Origin: Nitrosomonas marina
Lineage (GTDB): Bacteria > Pseudomonadota > Gammaproteobacteria > Burkholderiales > Nitrosomonadaceae
Length of the DNA stretch: 64,000 nt
Reading direction: 5' to 3'
Assembly (NCBI RefSeq): GCF_900110145.1
Contig: NZ_FOCP01000006.1
Coordinates: 123,629-187,628 of the forward strand
The position numbers were made by a program, and so were the translations under genes. The notes under the pieces are model-generated. The model did no database searches. It saw only the letters and a list, made by a program, of their open reading frames with translations, and was not told the origin of the DNA. Of this stretch, positions 28,725 to 36,712 are shown in pieces; position 1 is the first letter of the stretch; each line of letters begins with the position of its first letter.

Positions 28725-29420
28725 TTAGATTCCTGTTCAGGTATCCAGCCGCGATCATTTAATACACACCATGAAAAGCGACGATGTGCCTTGTCAATGT
28801 AGAAAACCCTTTTGCAAAAGTAATAAATAATAATTTACACGGCAACACCGATAATAATATGTTTGGTCTCAGCAAGCCAGTGCAGGACAACTTGTTGACG
28901 TAAATCTTGCAAAAAACCGAATTAAACTGCAGACAGTCAGAGATAAATTGTTTTCGCATCGACTTCGCCATGGTACTAATGCCCAAACATATCTGGCGCG
29001 TACACATAAAAAAAGCACCTCGATCAACTGAGGTGCCTAATATAAGGAAAGATGAGCAGACTGAACAAGGGAGAGAGAAAGCCTGCTGGATAACATTCTA
29101 CAGATTGAAGTCAAAAATGATTGATTAAAAAGTCCATGATAAACACGTTATTTCATTCGATTGTTTCCCAGGAATGCTGTACCTTTCCCTGCGACCGGTA
29201 ATATACATCCGTTACCTTGAAAACTGCTGCATGCAAACTATTCGTCGTTACCCAAACATTCAATCGCTAATTTACAAGCAGACGACAATACCTGGCCATA
29301 CCATACAAGCTTACTCATTTGCGCTTTTTAGCGTGAATAGTCTATGTATAAAAGTTATATAATTCCCTGTCTAAAAAAACATCTAAACACAATAAATATT
29401 TTCAAGAGAGCTTGCGAACA
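28725..29420. other. Intergenic region holding repeat copy 1
   Basis: Apart from the repeat at 29008-29128, no gene is recognised. The remaining AT-rich flanks probably carry the divergent promoters of the PhnD-like gene and the TSUP transporter. Confidence 0.5.
29008..29128 (-). repeat. ~120-bp intergenic repeat copy 1, with minus-strand terminator (candidate sRNA)
   Basis: Read on the minus strand, this element has a conserved body (AATCTGTAGAATGTTATCC, CAGGCT, TCTCTCCCT). It ends in the hairpin GCACCTC-N8-GAGGTGC (29015-29036) with a seven-U tract. A second copy at 33316-33440 matches in body, hairpin and order, with scattered substitutions that mostly keep the stem. The layout, a conserved body plus intrinsic terminator with no reading frame, fits a duplicated small RNA or a mobile intergenic repeat. 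No conserved promoter could be assigned. Confidence 0.6.
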
Positions 29421-30188
29421 ATGGAATGGGGCATAGTTAGCCTGGCCGGATTTCTCGGTGGAATGTTAAACGCAGTCGCAGGGGGAGGTAGTTTTATTAC
29501 GTTACCCGCATTGATTGCTGTTGGCGTTTCTCCTGTTTCAGCCAATACAACAGGTACTGCGGCTCTTCTTCCCGGGTACATCGCAGGCGCATGGCGATTC
29601 AGGCATGATATTGACTTTCCCGCTGGCTTAAACATGCTATTCATAACATGGATAGCATTGTTCGGCGGCACGATCGGCGCTGCTATTCTGTTGCTGACCG
29701 ATGAACAATTATTCTCAACGCTAATTCCCTGGCTAATTTTTTTTGCCATGATGGCATTTATAGCCGGACCGAGGCTTCTTCGAAGAAAAAATACAGTTAC
29801 AAAAAATCCAGGGTACGATCTCTATTCTTCACGAAAGCCAAGTATAGCCGCCTGCCTGCTCTTGATTACGGTCTGTATATACGGTGGATATTTCAATGGG
29901 GGGTTAGGAATAGTATTGTTGGCTGCGCTGGGCTTAATGGGTCAAACCAGCTTACACAGCATGAACGGGATAAAAAACATTATCTCGGCATTACTAACCA
30001 TGGTTGCCGTTGCTGTTTACGCCCTAGGTGGCGCAATCGCATGGAACTATCTTGTGCTAATGAGTATAACGGCAATTGCTGGCGGTTACTTTGGTGCAGC
30101 ATTCGCATACCGTGTACCTCAAAAGATAATGCACAGCTTTATCGCGCTTGTTGGCTGTTTAATGTCTATAGTATTTTTTTTGCGATAA
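29421..30188 (+). CDS. TSUP-family transporter (TauE/SafE sulfite-exporter-like)
   Basis: About 255 residues with roughly eight hydrophobic helices. It starts with the family hallmark GFLGGMLNAVAGGGSF and repeats a related pattern in the second half (YGGYFNGGLGIVLLAALGL). ATG 29421 has an AAGAGAG sequence ~10 nt upstream and is preferred over an in-frame TTG at 29412. TSUP proteins move sulfite, sulfoacetate or other organosulfur or small anions across the inner membrane. The substrate cannot be decided from the neighbours. Confidence 0.88.
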   Translation: MEWGIVSLAGFLGGMLNAVAGGGSFITLPALIAVGVSPVSANTTGTAALLPGYIAGAWRFRHDIDFPAGLNMLFITWIALFGGTIGAAILLLTDEQLFSTLIPWLIFFAMMAFIAGPRLLRRKNTVTKNPGYDLYSSRKPSIAACLLLITVCIYGGYFNGGLGIVLLAALGLMGQTSLHSMNGIKNIISALLTMVAVAVYALGGAIAWNYLVLMSITAIAGGYFGAAFAYRVPQKIMHSFIALVGCLMSIVFFLR

Positions 30189-30393
30189 CGGTGATACAGA
30201 TAACACCAGGCACGTTGTTCAGCAACAGTCGAAAAACAAAAAAATCATCTATTATGTTGTTTAACAATGAGCAACTCTAGCGATCACCAATAAGTGTCAA
30301 TTTCTGACGATGTTGTTATTTTTTCGCTGAAACATTCGAAAATTCCGAGAATATAAATTAATTATGCTGACAACATGGCACCGCCGACGCAAC

Positions 30394-30579
30394 ATGAACA
30401 TCAGCACACCTGAGACAGCCCGTCTTAAACGTTCAATTTCACTACCACTGCTTATTTTCTTCGGTATCGGGACCATGGTCGGCGGTGGCTTCTATGCGCT
30501 GGTTGGGAAAGTTGCCGGTATCGCCGGCATCTATGCACCGTTATCAGTCCTGGTCGTCGGACGCCCCCCAACCAAATAG
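30394..30579 (+). pseudogene. Truncated N-terminus of an APC-family amino-acid permease
   Basis: About 50 residues read as the start of an APC permease: a short cytoplasmic tail, then ISLPLLIFFGIGTMVGGGFY, with the glycine-rich first helix that is diagnostic for the family, then VGKVAGIAGIYAPLSVL. Homology stops abruptly near 30550, where the sequence runs into the 3' end of a convergent acyltransferase gene. The frame closes at TAG 30577-30579. A complete permease needs ~400 further residues, so this is a remnant left by a deletion or insertion. Confidence 0.75.
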
Positions 30580-31685
30580 CTGAATGCGCCCAATCGGTTA
30601 GCAAAACGCCAGAGCATCCAGCTGAAAAGATAGACCACAGCAAGTAATAGAAAAAACTCGACCCACCACGGCCATGATATCTGTGCGATCAGCGCAAGCC
30701 CCACGAGTGTAATTGGGAAATGCAGGACGTAAAGTGGAAAGACTGCGCGATTGAGTTCAACCACCAGAGAACTGGGTCTATTCAAAAATTTTGCAGCCAA
30801 TCCGAGGGCTGTAATACACCACGCCCAGGCAGTAAGCGCCTCAATGACAGAAAATGCAGTTGCATATTGCGGCTCTAAACCCAACGGGACCCAACCACCT
30901 GCCGCCAGCGCTTCGCCCGTTGGAAAATCAGCGATAAGAACGAAGGCCAGTAGCGTAGCCTTGATCATAAAGAGAGCAATCGCTGCAGCCAATAAAATCC
31001 ATACATTGCGTTTTGCGAAGTCCAGGACGGTTTGATGTCGCGCCCCGATCATAAAACCGCCGGCAAAAAATACCAGATAATATGCAAACTGGTATCCATC
31101 CCCGGCAAGTGCTGCGGCATACGGTTTCACGATGACAACCGCCAGCGCCGAAACACTGATCAGACCAAGAATAAGCAAGACCGGTGATAGGCTTCGGTTC
31201 TCCAAATGCTCACGCAGCGTAAAAATAGGCCAGCAGAGCAGCGTATAAATCATGAGACTAAAAAGAAACCAAAGATGCTGTACCTGACGCGGCACAGGAT
31301 TAAACAGCCAGTCTGACCAGAATGAGATAAAGCGACGCGGATCATCTGTCATCACAGCAATGGCATAACCGCCAAATGCGTTAAGAACAAAAAAACCGAA
31401 AACTGCTGGAATCAAAAGCCGACCGATTCGACTCGCCATGAATTGAAACCCAATTCCACTGCGTGTCAGGAAATATGTTCCAATCCCTGAAATTAGAAAA
31501 AGTGATGGCAATCGCCAGCTATGGCTCCAGTATATGAACAGCGACATACCGCCACCCGCCAACTGATTATTTACAAATCGGTAGATGTCGACGCCCCAGT
31601 CCACAAAACCAACAGCAACATGATGTGGTACGAGCAAAGCAAACAGCAAGACGCGCAACCAGTCCAGATCATAGCGACGAACCAT
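30531..31685 (-). CDS. Membrane acyltransferase, acyltransferase-3/OpgC-like
   Basis: An integral membrane protein of about 384 residues with ~10 helices. It opens with YDLDWLRVLLFALLVPHHV, the family motif with the catalytic histidine, and continues with FLISGIGTYFLTR. The RBS AAGGAG a few bases before ATG 31685 fixes the start; the frame is open a further 54 bp. Related enzymes O-acylate periplasmic glucans, O-antigen or peptidoglycan. The last dozen residues (GGRPTTRTDNGA) lie over the truncated permease, so the native C-terminus was probably replaced at the junction. Confidence 0.85.
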   Translation of the reverse strand: MVRRYDLDWLRVLLFALLVPHHVAVGFVDWGVDIYRFVNNQLAGGGMSLFIYWSHSWRLPSLFLISGIGTYFLTRSGIGFQFMASRIGRLLIPAVFGFFVLNAFGGYAIAVMTDDPRRFISFWSDWLFNPVPRQVQHLWFLFSLMIYTLLCWPIFTLREHLENRSLSPVLLILGLISVSALAVVIVKPYAAALAGDGYQFAYYLVFFAGGFMIGARHQTVLDFAKRNVWILLAAAIALFMIKATLLAFVLIADFPTGEALAAGGWVPLGLEPQYATAFSVIEALTAWAWCITALGLAAKFLNRPSSLVVELNRAVFPLYVLHFPITLVGLALIAQISWPWWVEFFLLLAVVYLFSWMLWRFANRLGAFSYLVGGRPTTRTDNGA

Positions 31686-32130
31686 CAGAATCTCCTTGTT
31701 ACAAATACTAATTTCAATAAAGCAACTGTGACAGCACAATTACCTGTGTTGGAAACGTATATCTTGCATGAAACTCGATGAGAACCGGTAGTGACCGTAT
31801 AAAAAAATTAACGACCAATTTGTCTTGATTACTGGAATTGCAATCCGCAACCTGCCCGTTCTTAGTTTTCGCAAAGCCTCATCGTTCGACTTCAACAGTG
31901 GCATATCCAAGAATTAAAAACTTCCTCGACCAGGGCCAGGGCTAAAACCTGCGGATCTTCCAATTTAGCAGCCCGTCATTTGAAATTTATAAGCCATGTC
32001 TCCAATACTAATACACGGTTTTTTGCGTTTTGAAAAAAATGTGGTTAGTCTAAAATCGATGAATTCAGTATATTGGATGCCATTTAAAAAACAATCTGGG
32101 CAAAAGCTTACCGTATAATTATCTGAAAAT
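31686..32130. other. Intergenic region, nothing recognised
   Basis: AT-rich spacer between two divergent genes. Several short open stretches occur on both strands but none has a recognisable domain or RBS. Confidence 0.4.
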
Positions 32131-33066
32131 ATGAAAAGACAAAATATTCTGGAGAAAAGAAGCTTATGGCTAATATTGTTTCGTAGATTTTTGTGGGTCT
32201 CGGTCATTGCGGTTCTGGCAATAACGAGCGTGCCTTTTGTAAAGTCGGTTTATGACAAAATCGCCCGGAGTGATATGACTTCTGATCCAACTTCGGCGCA
32301 ATCCGATGAAATAATTCTTCCTGAGCTTGTTTTGATCCCGGCTGGTACTTTTGATATGGGAGAACAGAATACTACATTTATCAAAAATCTTGAGGCTGGA
32401 GAAAGAAAATATTTTGGCGTACCCAATAAACACGTCGAAATAGAACGGCCATTTTACATTAGTAAATTTGAAATCACCAACGAACAGTTTGACAGCTATG
32501 TTCGCGCACAAAAGCTCAGTAACCCGGCAGGAAAAAACCTGGTCATTCTGTCGAGTGTCAAAGAAAATGCGAATGGCAGTTTACCGGTCGTGGAAATCAA
32601 TTGGCGCAGGGCGATGATCTATGCAGCCTGGCTTGGAGAACAAAAGCAGCTTGACTGCCGTTTGCCAACCGAAGCGGAGTGGGAATACGCCGCACGGGCA
32701 GGACTCGACACCGCTTACCCGTGGGGTAGTGAAGCCGGACATAACAATGCCAACTGCAGTACATGCGGCAGTCGGTGGGACAACCGTCAGGCAGCCCCGG
32801 TAGGACAGTTTAAAGCGAATCTTTATGGGCTGCATGATACCGCTGGCAACGTCTGGGAATGGACCTGTTCGGCGTGGCGTGATAATTACGATGGACAGGA
32901 GCAGCAATGTGCCCGCATCGAAGAGGGGGGCACACGTGCAGTTCGAGGTGGGTCCTGGGCCTATGATTCAAAATATATACGATCCTCTGCTCGCGGTGAA
33001 TTCGATGCAAGTATTCGATACAACGGCTTTGGTTTCAGGGTAATGTGTATTTATCCTGAAAAGTAG
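32131..33066 (+). CDS. Formylglycine-generating-enzyme (SUMF1) family protein, membrane-anchored
   Basis: 311 residues: an N-terminal membrane anchor (VSVIAVLAITSVPFV, ~25-42), then an FGE-sulfatase domain with LIPAGTFDMGEQN, FEITNEQFDSY, LPTEAEWEYAARAG, YPWGS, DTAGNVWEWTCSAW, AVRGGSW and GFGFRVMC. True formylglycine-generating enzymes use two cysteines late in the domain; CSTCG and WTC are present, but their equivalence is unclear. Many bacterial members have other roles (ergothioneine synthesis, regulation). No sulfatase gene is nearby, so the function is left open. Confidence 0.85.
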   Translation: MKRQNILEKRSLWLILFRRFLWVSVIAVLAITSVPFVKSVYDKIARSDMTSDPTSAQSDEIILPELVLIPAGTFDMGEQNTTFIKNLEAGERKYFGVPNKHVEIERPFYISKFEITNEQFDSYVRAQKLSNPAGKNLVILSSVKENANGSLPVVEINWRRAMIYAAWLGEQKQLDCRLPTEAEWEYAARAGLDTAYPWGSEAGHNNANCSTCGSRWDNRQAAPVGQFKANLYGLHDTAGNVWEWTCSAWRDNYDGQEQQCARIEEGGTRAVRGGSWAYDSKYIRSSARGEFDASIRYNGFGFRVMCIYPEK

Positions 33067-33714
33067 CCGCGCATTTTCAAGCAGCACTTCCTCTGCTGCA
33101 TCTTCAACCTCATAGAATTTGCAACATTTTTGCACGCAAGTATATGATAATTTGATATATTCTCTGGATGCTAAAGCATAAGATTTACAACGACTGGATT
33201 TCATGCAGGGCAACAGAATGATTCCATGCGACAGATCAATCATTCCAGGGTGGTTTGCGGAAATATGCTAATTTCATTACGGTCACGCAATCGATCAAAA
33301 AAATACCAAGCCGACAAAAAAAGCACCCCGGTCAATTGAGGTGCTTTCAGGAAAGAAATATCTAGCAGACGATTAGGGAGAGAAGGAGCCTGCAGGATAA
33401 CATTCTACAGATTGGGGTAAAAAATGATCGTTCAATCAATCAGTGATTGATGTCTTATTTCAATTGATAGCATCAGGCATGACACTGATCTATTGCTGTT
33501 CCATACTGAACTGATGCAATTCCTTTGATTTGGTCGGCCCTGAGGGCCGACCAGCAAACCTGCACACATCAGACTAGCACATTGGTTTTGCTGTTTATAC
33601 AATATAACAGCACAGACCAGATGCGCATATGTTCTTAACCAAAATTTGCGTATATTTGGCCAAATCAGTCTGACCTCACCGCGCCCGTGCAAAAATATTG
33701 TAATTTTTTCTGCA
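33067..33714. other. Intergenic region holding repeat copy 2
   Basis: It contains the repeat at 33316-33440, downstream of the Rh channel gene on that gene's strand. The rest shows no recognisable gene. Confidence 0.5.
33316..33440 (-). repeat. ~120-bp intergenic repeat copy 2, with minus-strand terminator (candidate sRNA)
   Basis: Second copy of the element at 29008-29128. The body is conserved (AATCTGTAGAATGTTATCC, GCAGGCT, TTCTCTCCCTAATC), and the hairpin (33323-33344) has the same seven-U tract on the minus strand. It lies ~275 bp downstream of the Rh ammonium-channel gene on that gene's strand, so it could be that gene's 3' UTR terminator or an independent small RNA. Confidence 0.6.
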
Positions 33715-35034
33715 CTAGCCTTGAGGTGCAGGCTTGTCTGGTTCAGTCCTAAACTCAGACAAACCTGCTTGTGCCGTAGATTGTTGCGTTGTTGATTGAT
33801 TTTCCAGGGCTTCGATACGTGCCTGTAATTTGGCAACTACGGCTTCAGCTTCGGCTTCCGGGCCCTCGGTATGGGTAAACTCAACACTGTCTTCGTAAGG
33901 TTCACGTGTAGTACCTGTCAACTTGACTAACATGCCTGCGATGAGTCCACCAGCTATAGCGATCAGCAGAGTTATTCCAATACCGGCAAGTTGAGCTGTT
34001 GCAACACTCGGCGGGATGATAAGAAATGCGCTGAACCCACCTAATAACCCAGGCATACCATGCAGATTATGAACCCCACAGGTATCATACAACTTGAATT
34101 TTGTTTCAAGTGCTGGCAGCAGATACCGGTAGCCGAGAACAGAAATGGTGCCAGCAAGCAGACCGATAGCAAAAGCGCCTGCAGGGTTTGCAACATCACA
34201 AATTGAACCAATGGCAACACCACCTGCCAGAGCCGCATTTGCCATATCAACCATTGATGTTTTACCTTTGTTGACCATGGTACTCACAAAATAGGTCGCG
34301 ATCGTTGCGCCACTGAGCGCAAGCAGTGTGTTTACAACAGTCTGCGGCATTTGCTCGAGAGGAACAAGGGCAGTAGCAAAACTCGGCCAGAAGAGCCACA
34401 AAACAACTGATCCCAGCATAGCATAACGGTCAGAAGTCGGATCCGACTCAACTGGTTGACTGCGTTGATATGCAGTAGTCAGTACAATAGACATGGCCAT
34501 CCCAAAATAGGCGCCAAAAGCATGGATTACGATCGATCCAGCTGTATCCTGGAATCCTGTCGTAATTCCCAATGCATCGTCCAGAACAATCCATTCATTC
34601 AATAAATACAGGGGCACAACCAACAGCGCCAGCAATGCATATTGAAATACCCGCAGGCGTCCAAGTACCGCACCCATAGCGATTAACGCAGTAGCTGCTG
34701 CCAATTCCGCAAATAGTAATGCGTCCAGCGTATGCGGCTCAAGCGCATGTCCAAAAATTCCGTTGGCGCGAAGTAAAATATAGAGTGGCAAACTGACCGC
34801 AACAACCAGATAAGTACCGGTTATCGCGCCAAACCCATATCTTCGAATGAATACCATGAGAAAACCAAAACCGATCAGCAGCATCGCCAGAATATGAATG
34901 ATATAGTTGTATTGTGCGACTACCTGCGCGTCACTGACATCAGGTGCCAGTTCAACGGCACCGGCCAGGCCACTGAAACAAAGGGAAAACAAACTTGCTA
35001 TACTAAACAGTATTAAACGTAAGTCCTTGTTCAT
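33715..35034 (-). CDS. rh50: Rh-type ammonium/CO2 channel
   Basis: A 439-residue channel with a cleavable-looking N-terminal signal (SIASLFSLCFSGLAGAVE) and about 11 membrane helices. The Rh rather than AmtB character shows in AGSIVIHAFGAYFGM (conserved pore His), TCGVHNLHGMPGLLGG (second pore His) and the FGFLMVFIRRYGFGA segment. ATG 35034 has a good RBS (AAGGA); the frame extends 66 bp further. Rh50 channels conduct ammonia and are best known among bacteria from Nitrosomonas europaea, which supports the organism assignment. The C-terminus is charged (EAEAEAVVAKLQ). Confidence 0.92.
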   Translation of the reverse strand: MNKDLRLILFSIASLFSLCFSGLAGAVELAPDVSDAQVVAQYNYIIHILAMLLIGFGFLMVFIRRYGFGAITGTYLVVAVSLPLYILLRANGIFGHALEPHTLDALLFAELAAATALIAMGAVLGRLRVFQYALLALLVVPLYLLNEWIVLDDALGITTGFQDTAGSIVIHAFGAYFGMAMSIVLTTAYQRSQPVESDPTSDRYAMLGSVVLWLFWPSFATALVPLEQMPQTVVNTLLALSGATIATYFVSTMVNKGKTSMVDMANAALAGGVAIGSICDVANPAGAFAIGLLAGTISVLGYRYLLPALETKFKLYDTCGVHNLHGMPGLLGGFSAFLIIPPSVATAQLAGIGITLLIAIAGGLIAGMLVKLTGTTREPYEDSVEFTHTEGPEAEAEAVVAKLQARIEALENQSTTQQSTAQAGLSEFRTEPDKPAPQG

Positions 35035-35568
35035 TTGATTGTTCCTTATTTTATTAGTAAATGGGTTGCCCCGCTCGCTAGTTTGAATCTTAATAACCAT
35101 AAATACAATAGTGATATATCAGAAATAATGAACTTTTAATGACTTGCCGCCAGCGGTGTCGCAACTGCGTAGTCCGCACACAGTTTCAGCCAATCGACAT
35201 TGACACGGTATTTGGGAATACACACCATATTAGTCATCCATCATTGAGAATGAACAGCATCTCGTAACAGCAGTCTTGTTCATCCGGTGCTTCGAACATG
35301 GAATGCCTATTCATTGCAGCGGGTTTCAGCTACACGATCAATCATGCTGCCGTCCTCTTCCATTACAATCGCGCAGTCATGCCGGTTATAACTGCGGGGT
35401 TCGCCCATCAAGTATCTGTACAAACCGAATTCAACCGGATTACGTATATCTGGATTGTGATGACCTAGAGCCCTGGTCAAATGGTGGGCAAGTGATTGAC
35501 TAGCTGAATGATTGCTTTAATTCGCTTCCGACAATCAGTAGAATGATTGCCTTTAAATCACTATATTT
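35035..35568. other. Intergenic region with gene debris
   Basis: On the minus strand, 35307-35512 stays open for ~68 codons and reads like a protein tail (PVEFGLYRYLMGEPRS, VMEEDGSMIDRVAETRCNE), but it has no convincing start. A second short stretch lies near 35150-35240 (VNVDWLKLCADYAVA). Both look like remnants of an unrecognised gene. The Rh channel promoter must also lie here. Confidence 0.35.
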
Positions 35569-36312
35569 TTGACTGTGGCCACTCTATCAAAGTATGCATC
35601 TCCATTCACACCACTATCTCAGGACGAACTGGATGAGCTTGATAATTTTCTGATGTCCGATCAAACATCGGATGAAACTATGGGAGTAACCTCATTAGAT
35701 GGGTATTTGACCGCTATTGCATCTGGCCCGGCAGTTTTAAAACCAAGTGAATGGATGCCGGGTATATGGGGCCCGACTGAAGACGATCGACCTGAATTTG
35801 AAACGATGACCCAGGCCGAATATATTACAGAATTAATCATTCGTCACTTTAATGCAATTATTTTCCTGCTGCAGAATGATCCCGATGCAATAGAACCCGT
35901 CTTCGACGATCATCGTTATCAATCAATATCTTACATTGACGGAGAAATGTGGGCTTATGGATATATGAACGGTATTGAATTATGCCGCAATCAATGGCAG
36001 CCACTTTTTGATGATCAAGACGGTTGGAATGCTCTACGCCCTATTTATCTGTTGGGCGCTGACGATGTTACGCCAGAAGAAGAAGCATTGACCCAAACAC
36101 CACCGCAACGTGAAAAGTTATCCAAACAGATTCCAGCCAGTATTGTCAGGATATACAGGTTTTGGCGGGCCTATCGTGATGCTGTTGCCGAACGTGCGAT
36201 AGCCAGAACGTTTCAGAGAAACCATCCTAAAATAGGCCGCAACGATCCGTGCCCATGTGGTAGCGGCATGAAATTCAAAAAATGCTGTGGATCGGCGGCA
36301 ACATTGCACTAA
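35569..36312 (+). CDS. UPF0149/YecA-family protein with C-terminal SEC-C zinc motif
   Basis: 247 residues. The N-terminal UPF0149 domain has the pattern [36 protein letters not shown] and [12 protein letters not shown]. The C-terminus is a SEC-C domain, [19 protein letters not shown], a Cys3His/Cys4 zinc-binding motif also found at the end of SecA. Such proteins are thought to bind ribosomes or act near translation and secretion; the exact function is unproven. The start is TTG 35569 or GTG 35575; no strong RBS is seen. Confidence 0.88.
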   Translation: MTVATLSKYASPFTPLSQDELDELDNFLMSDQTSDETMGVTSLDGYLTAIASGPAVLKPSEWMPGIWGPTEDDRPEFETMTQAEYITELIIRHFNAIIFLLQNDPDAIEPVFDDHRYQSISYIDGEMWAYGYMNGIELCRNQWQPLFDDQDGWNALRPIYLLGADDVTPEEEALTQTPPQREKLSKQIPASIVRIYRFWRAYRDAVAERAIARTFQRNHPKIGRNDPCPCGSGMKFKKCCGSAATLH

Positions 36313-36381
36313 ACCATCACGACCCGGAATCCAAAAGACAATTTTGGCGCGCCAATCTCAAGAATGCCAGCATCTCGGTGG

Positions 36382-36446
36382 ATTGCATGTTTACCTTATA
36401 AACGGTACCCAAAGCTTTGACTTGCTGAATAGTCAGTAAGCCACCC
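36382..36446 (-). pseudogene. Remnant of a relative of the secreted protein gene at 53883-54698
   Basis: On the minus strand this reads GGLLTIQQVKALGTVYKVN, nearly identical to the C-terminal segment LLTIQHVNALGTVYKV of the 271-residue exported protein in the zinc island. Nucleotide identity is also obvious. It is broken on both sides, so only a fossil of ~20 codons remains. Confidence 0.7.
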
Positions 36447-36454
36447 GTAAAGTT

Positions 36455-36694
36455 GCGCATGACATTGCTCTCGGTAACGTTCTTCGCTCCAGTTTACTCA
36501 ATACCCTGACTGTCGTCGGTATCGCCGTGGTGATTCACCCCATGACCGCGAAACCGGAAGTTTCTAACCGCGACATGCTTGTCATGAGCGTATTGATAAT
36601 GACGGGGACAGAATCGGACGCCTACTTCGATCCTTTGAAACACGGATATTTACAGCGAGACGACCCGGTATATCGAATGCCCCCTATTGTTTGA
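36455..36694 (+). pseudogene. Fragment of a calcium/sodium antiporter (CaCA, YrbG-like)
   Basis: The plus-strand frame reads AHDIALGNVLRSSLLNTLTV followed by VGIAVVIHP, matching the conserved second-repeat motif (IALGNVxGSNxxNTLxVxG) of K+-dependent Na+/Ca2+ exchangers. It runs for ~80 codons to TGA 36692-36694, with an unrelated tail after ~50 codons and no start. It abuts the fossil of the secreted protein, so the region is a scar of at least two lost genes. Confidence 0.6.
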
Positions 36695-36712
36695 GTGCAC
36701 AAACATTGTGCT

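Noticed and set aside
32968..33243. Minus-strand frame of 91 codons after the SUMF1 gene
   Set aside because: It overlaps the conserved end of the SUMF1 domain and shows no domain of its own, although a short stretch (EVEDAAEEVLLENAR) looks protein-like.
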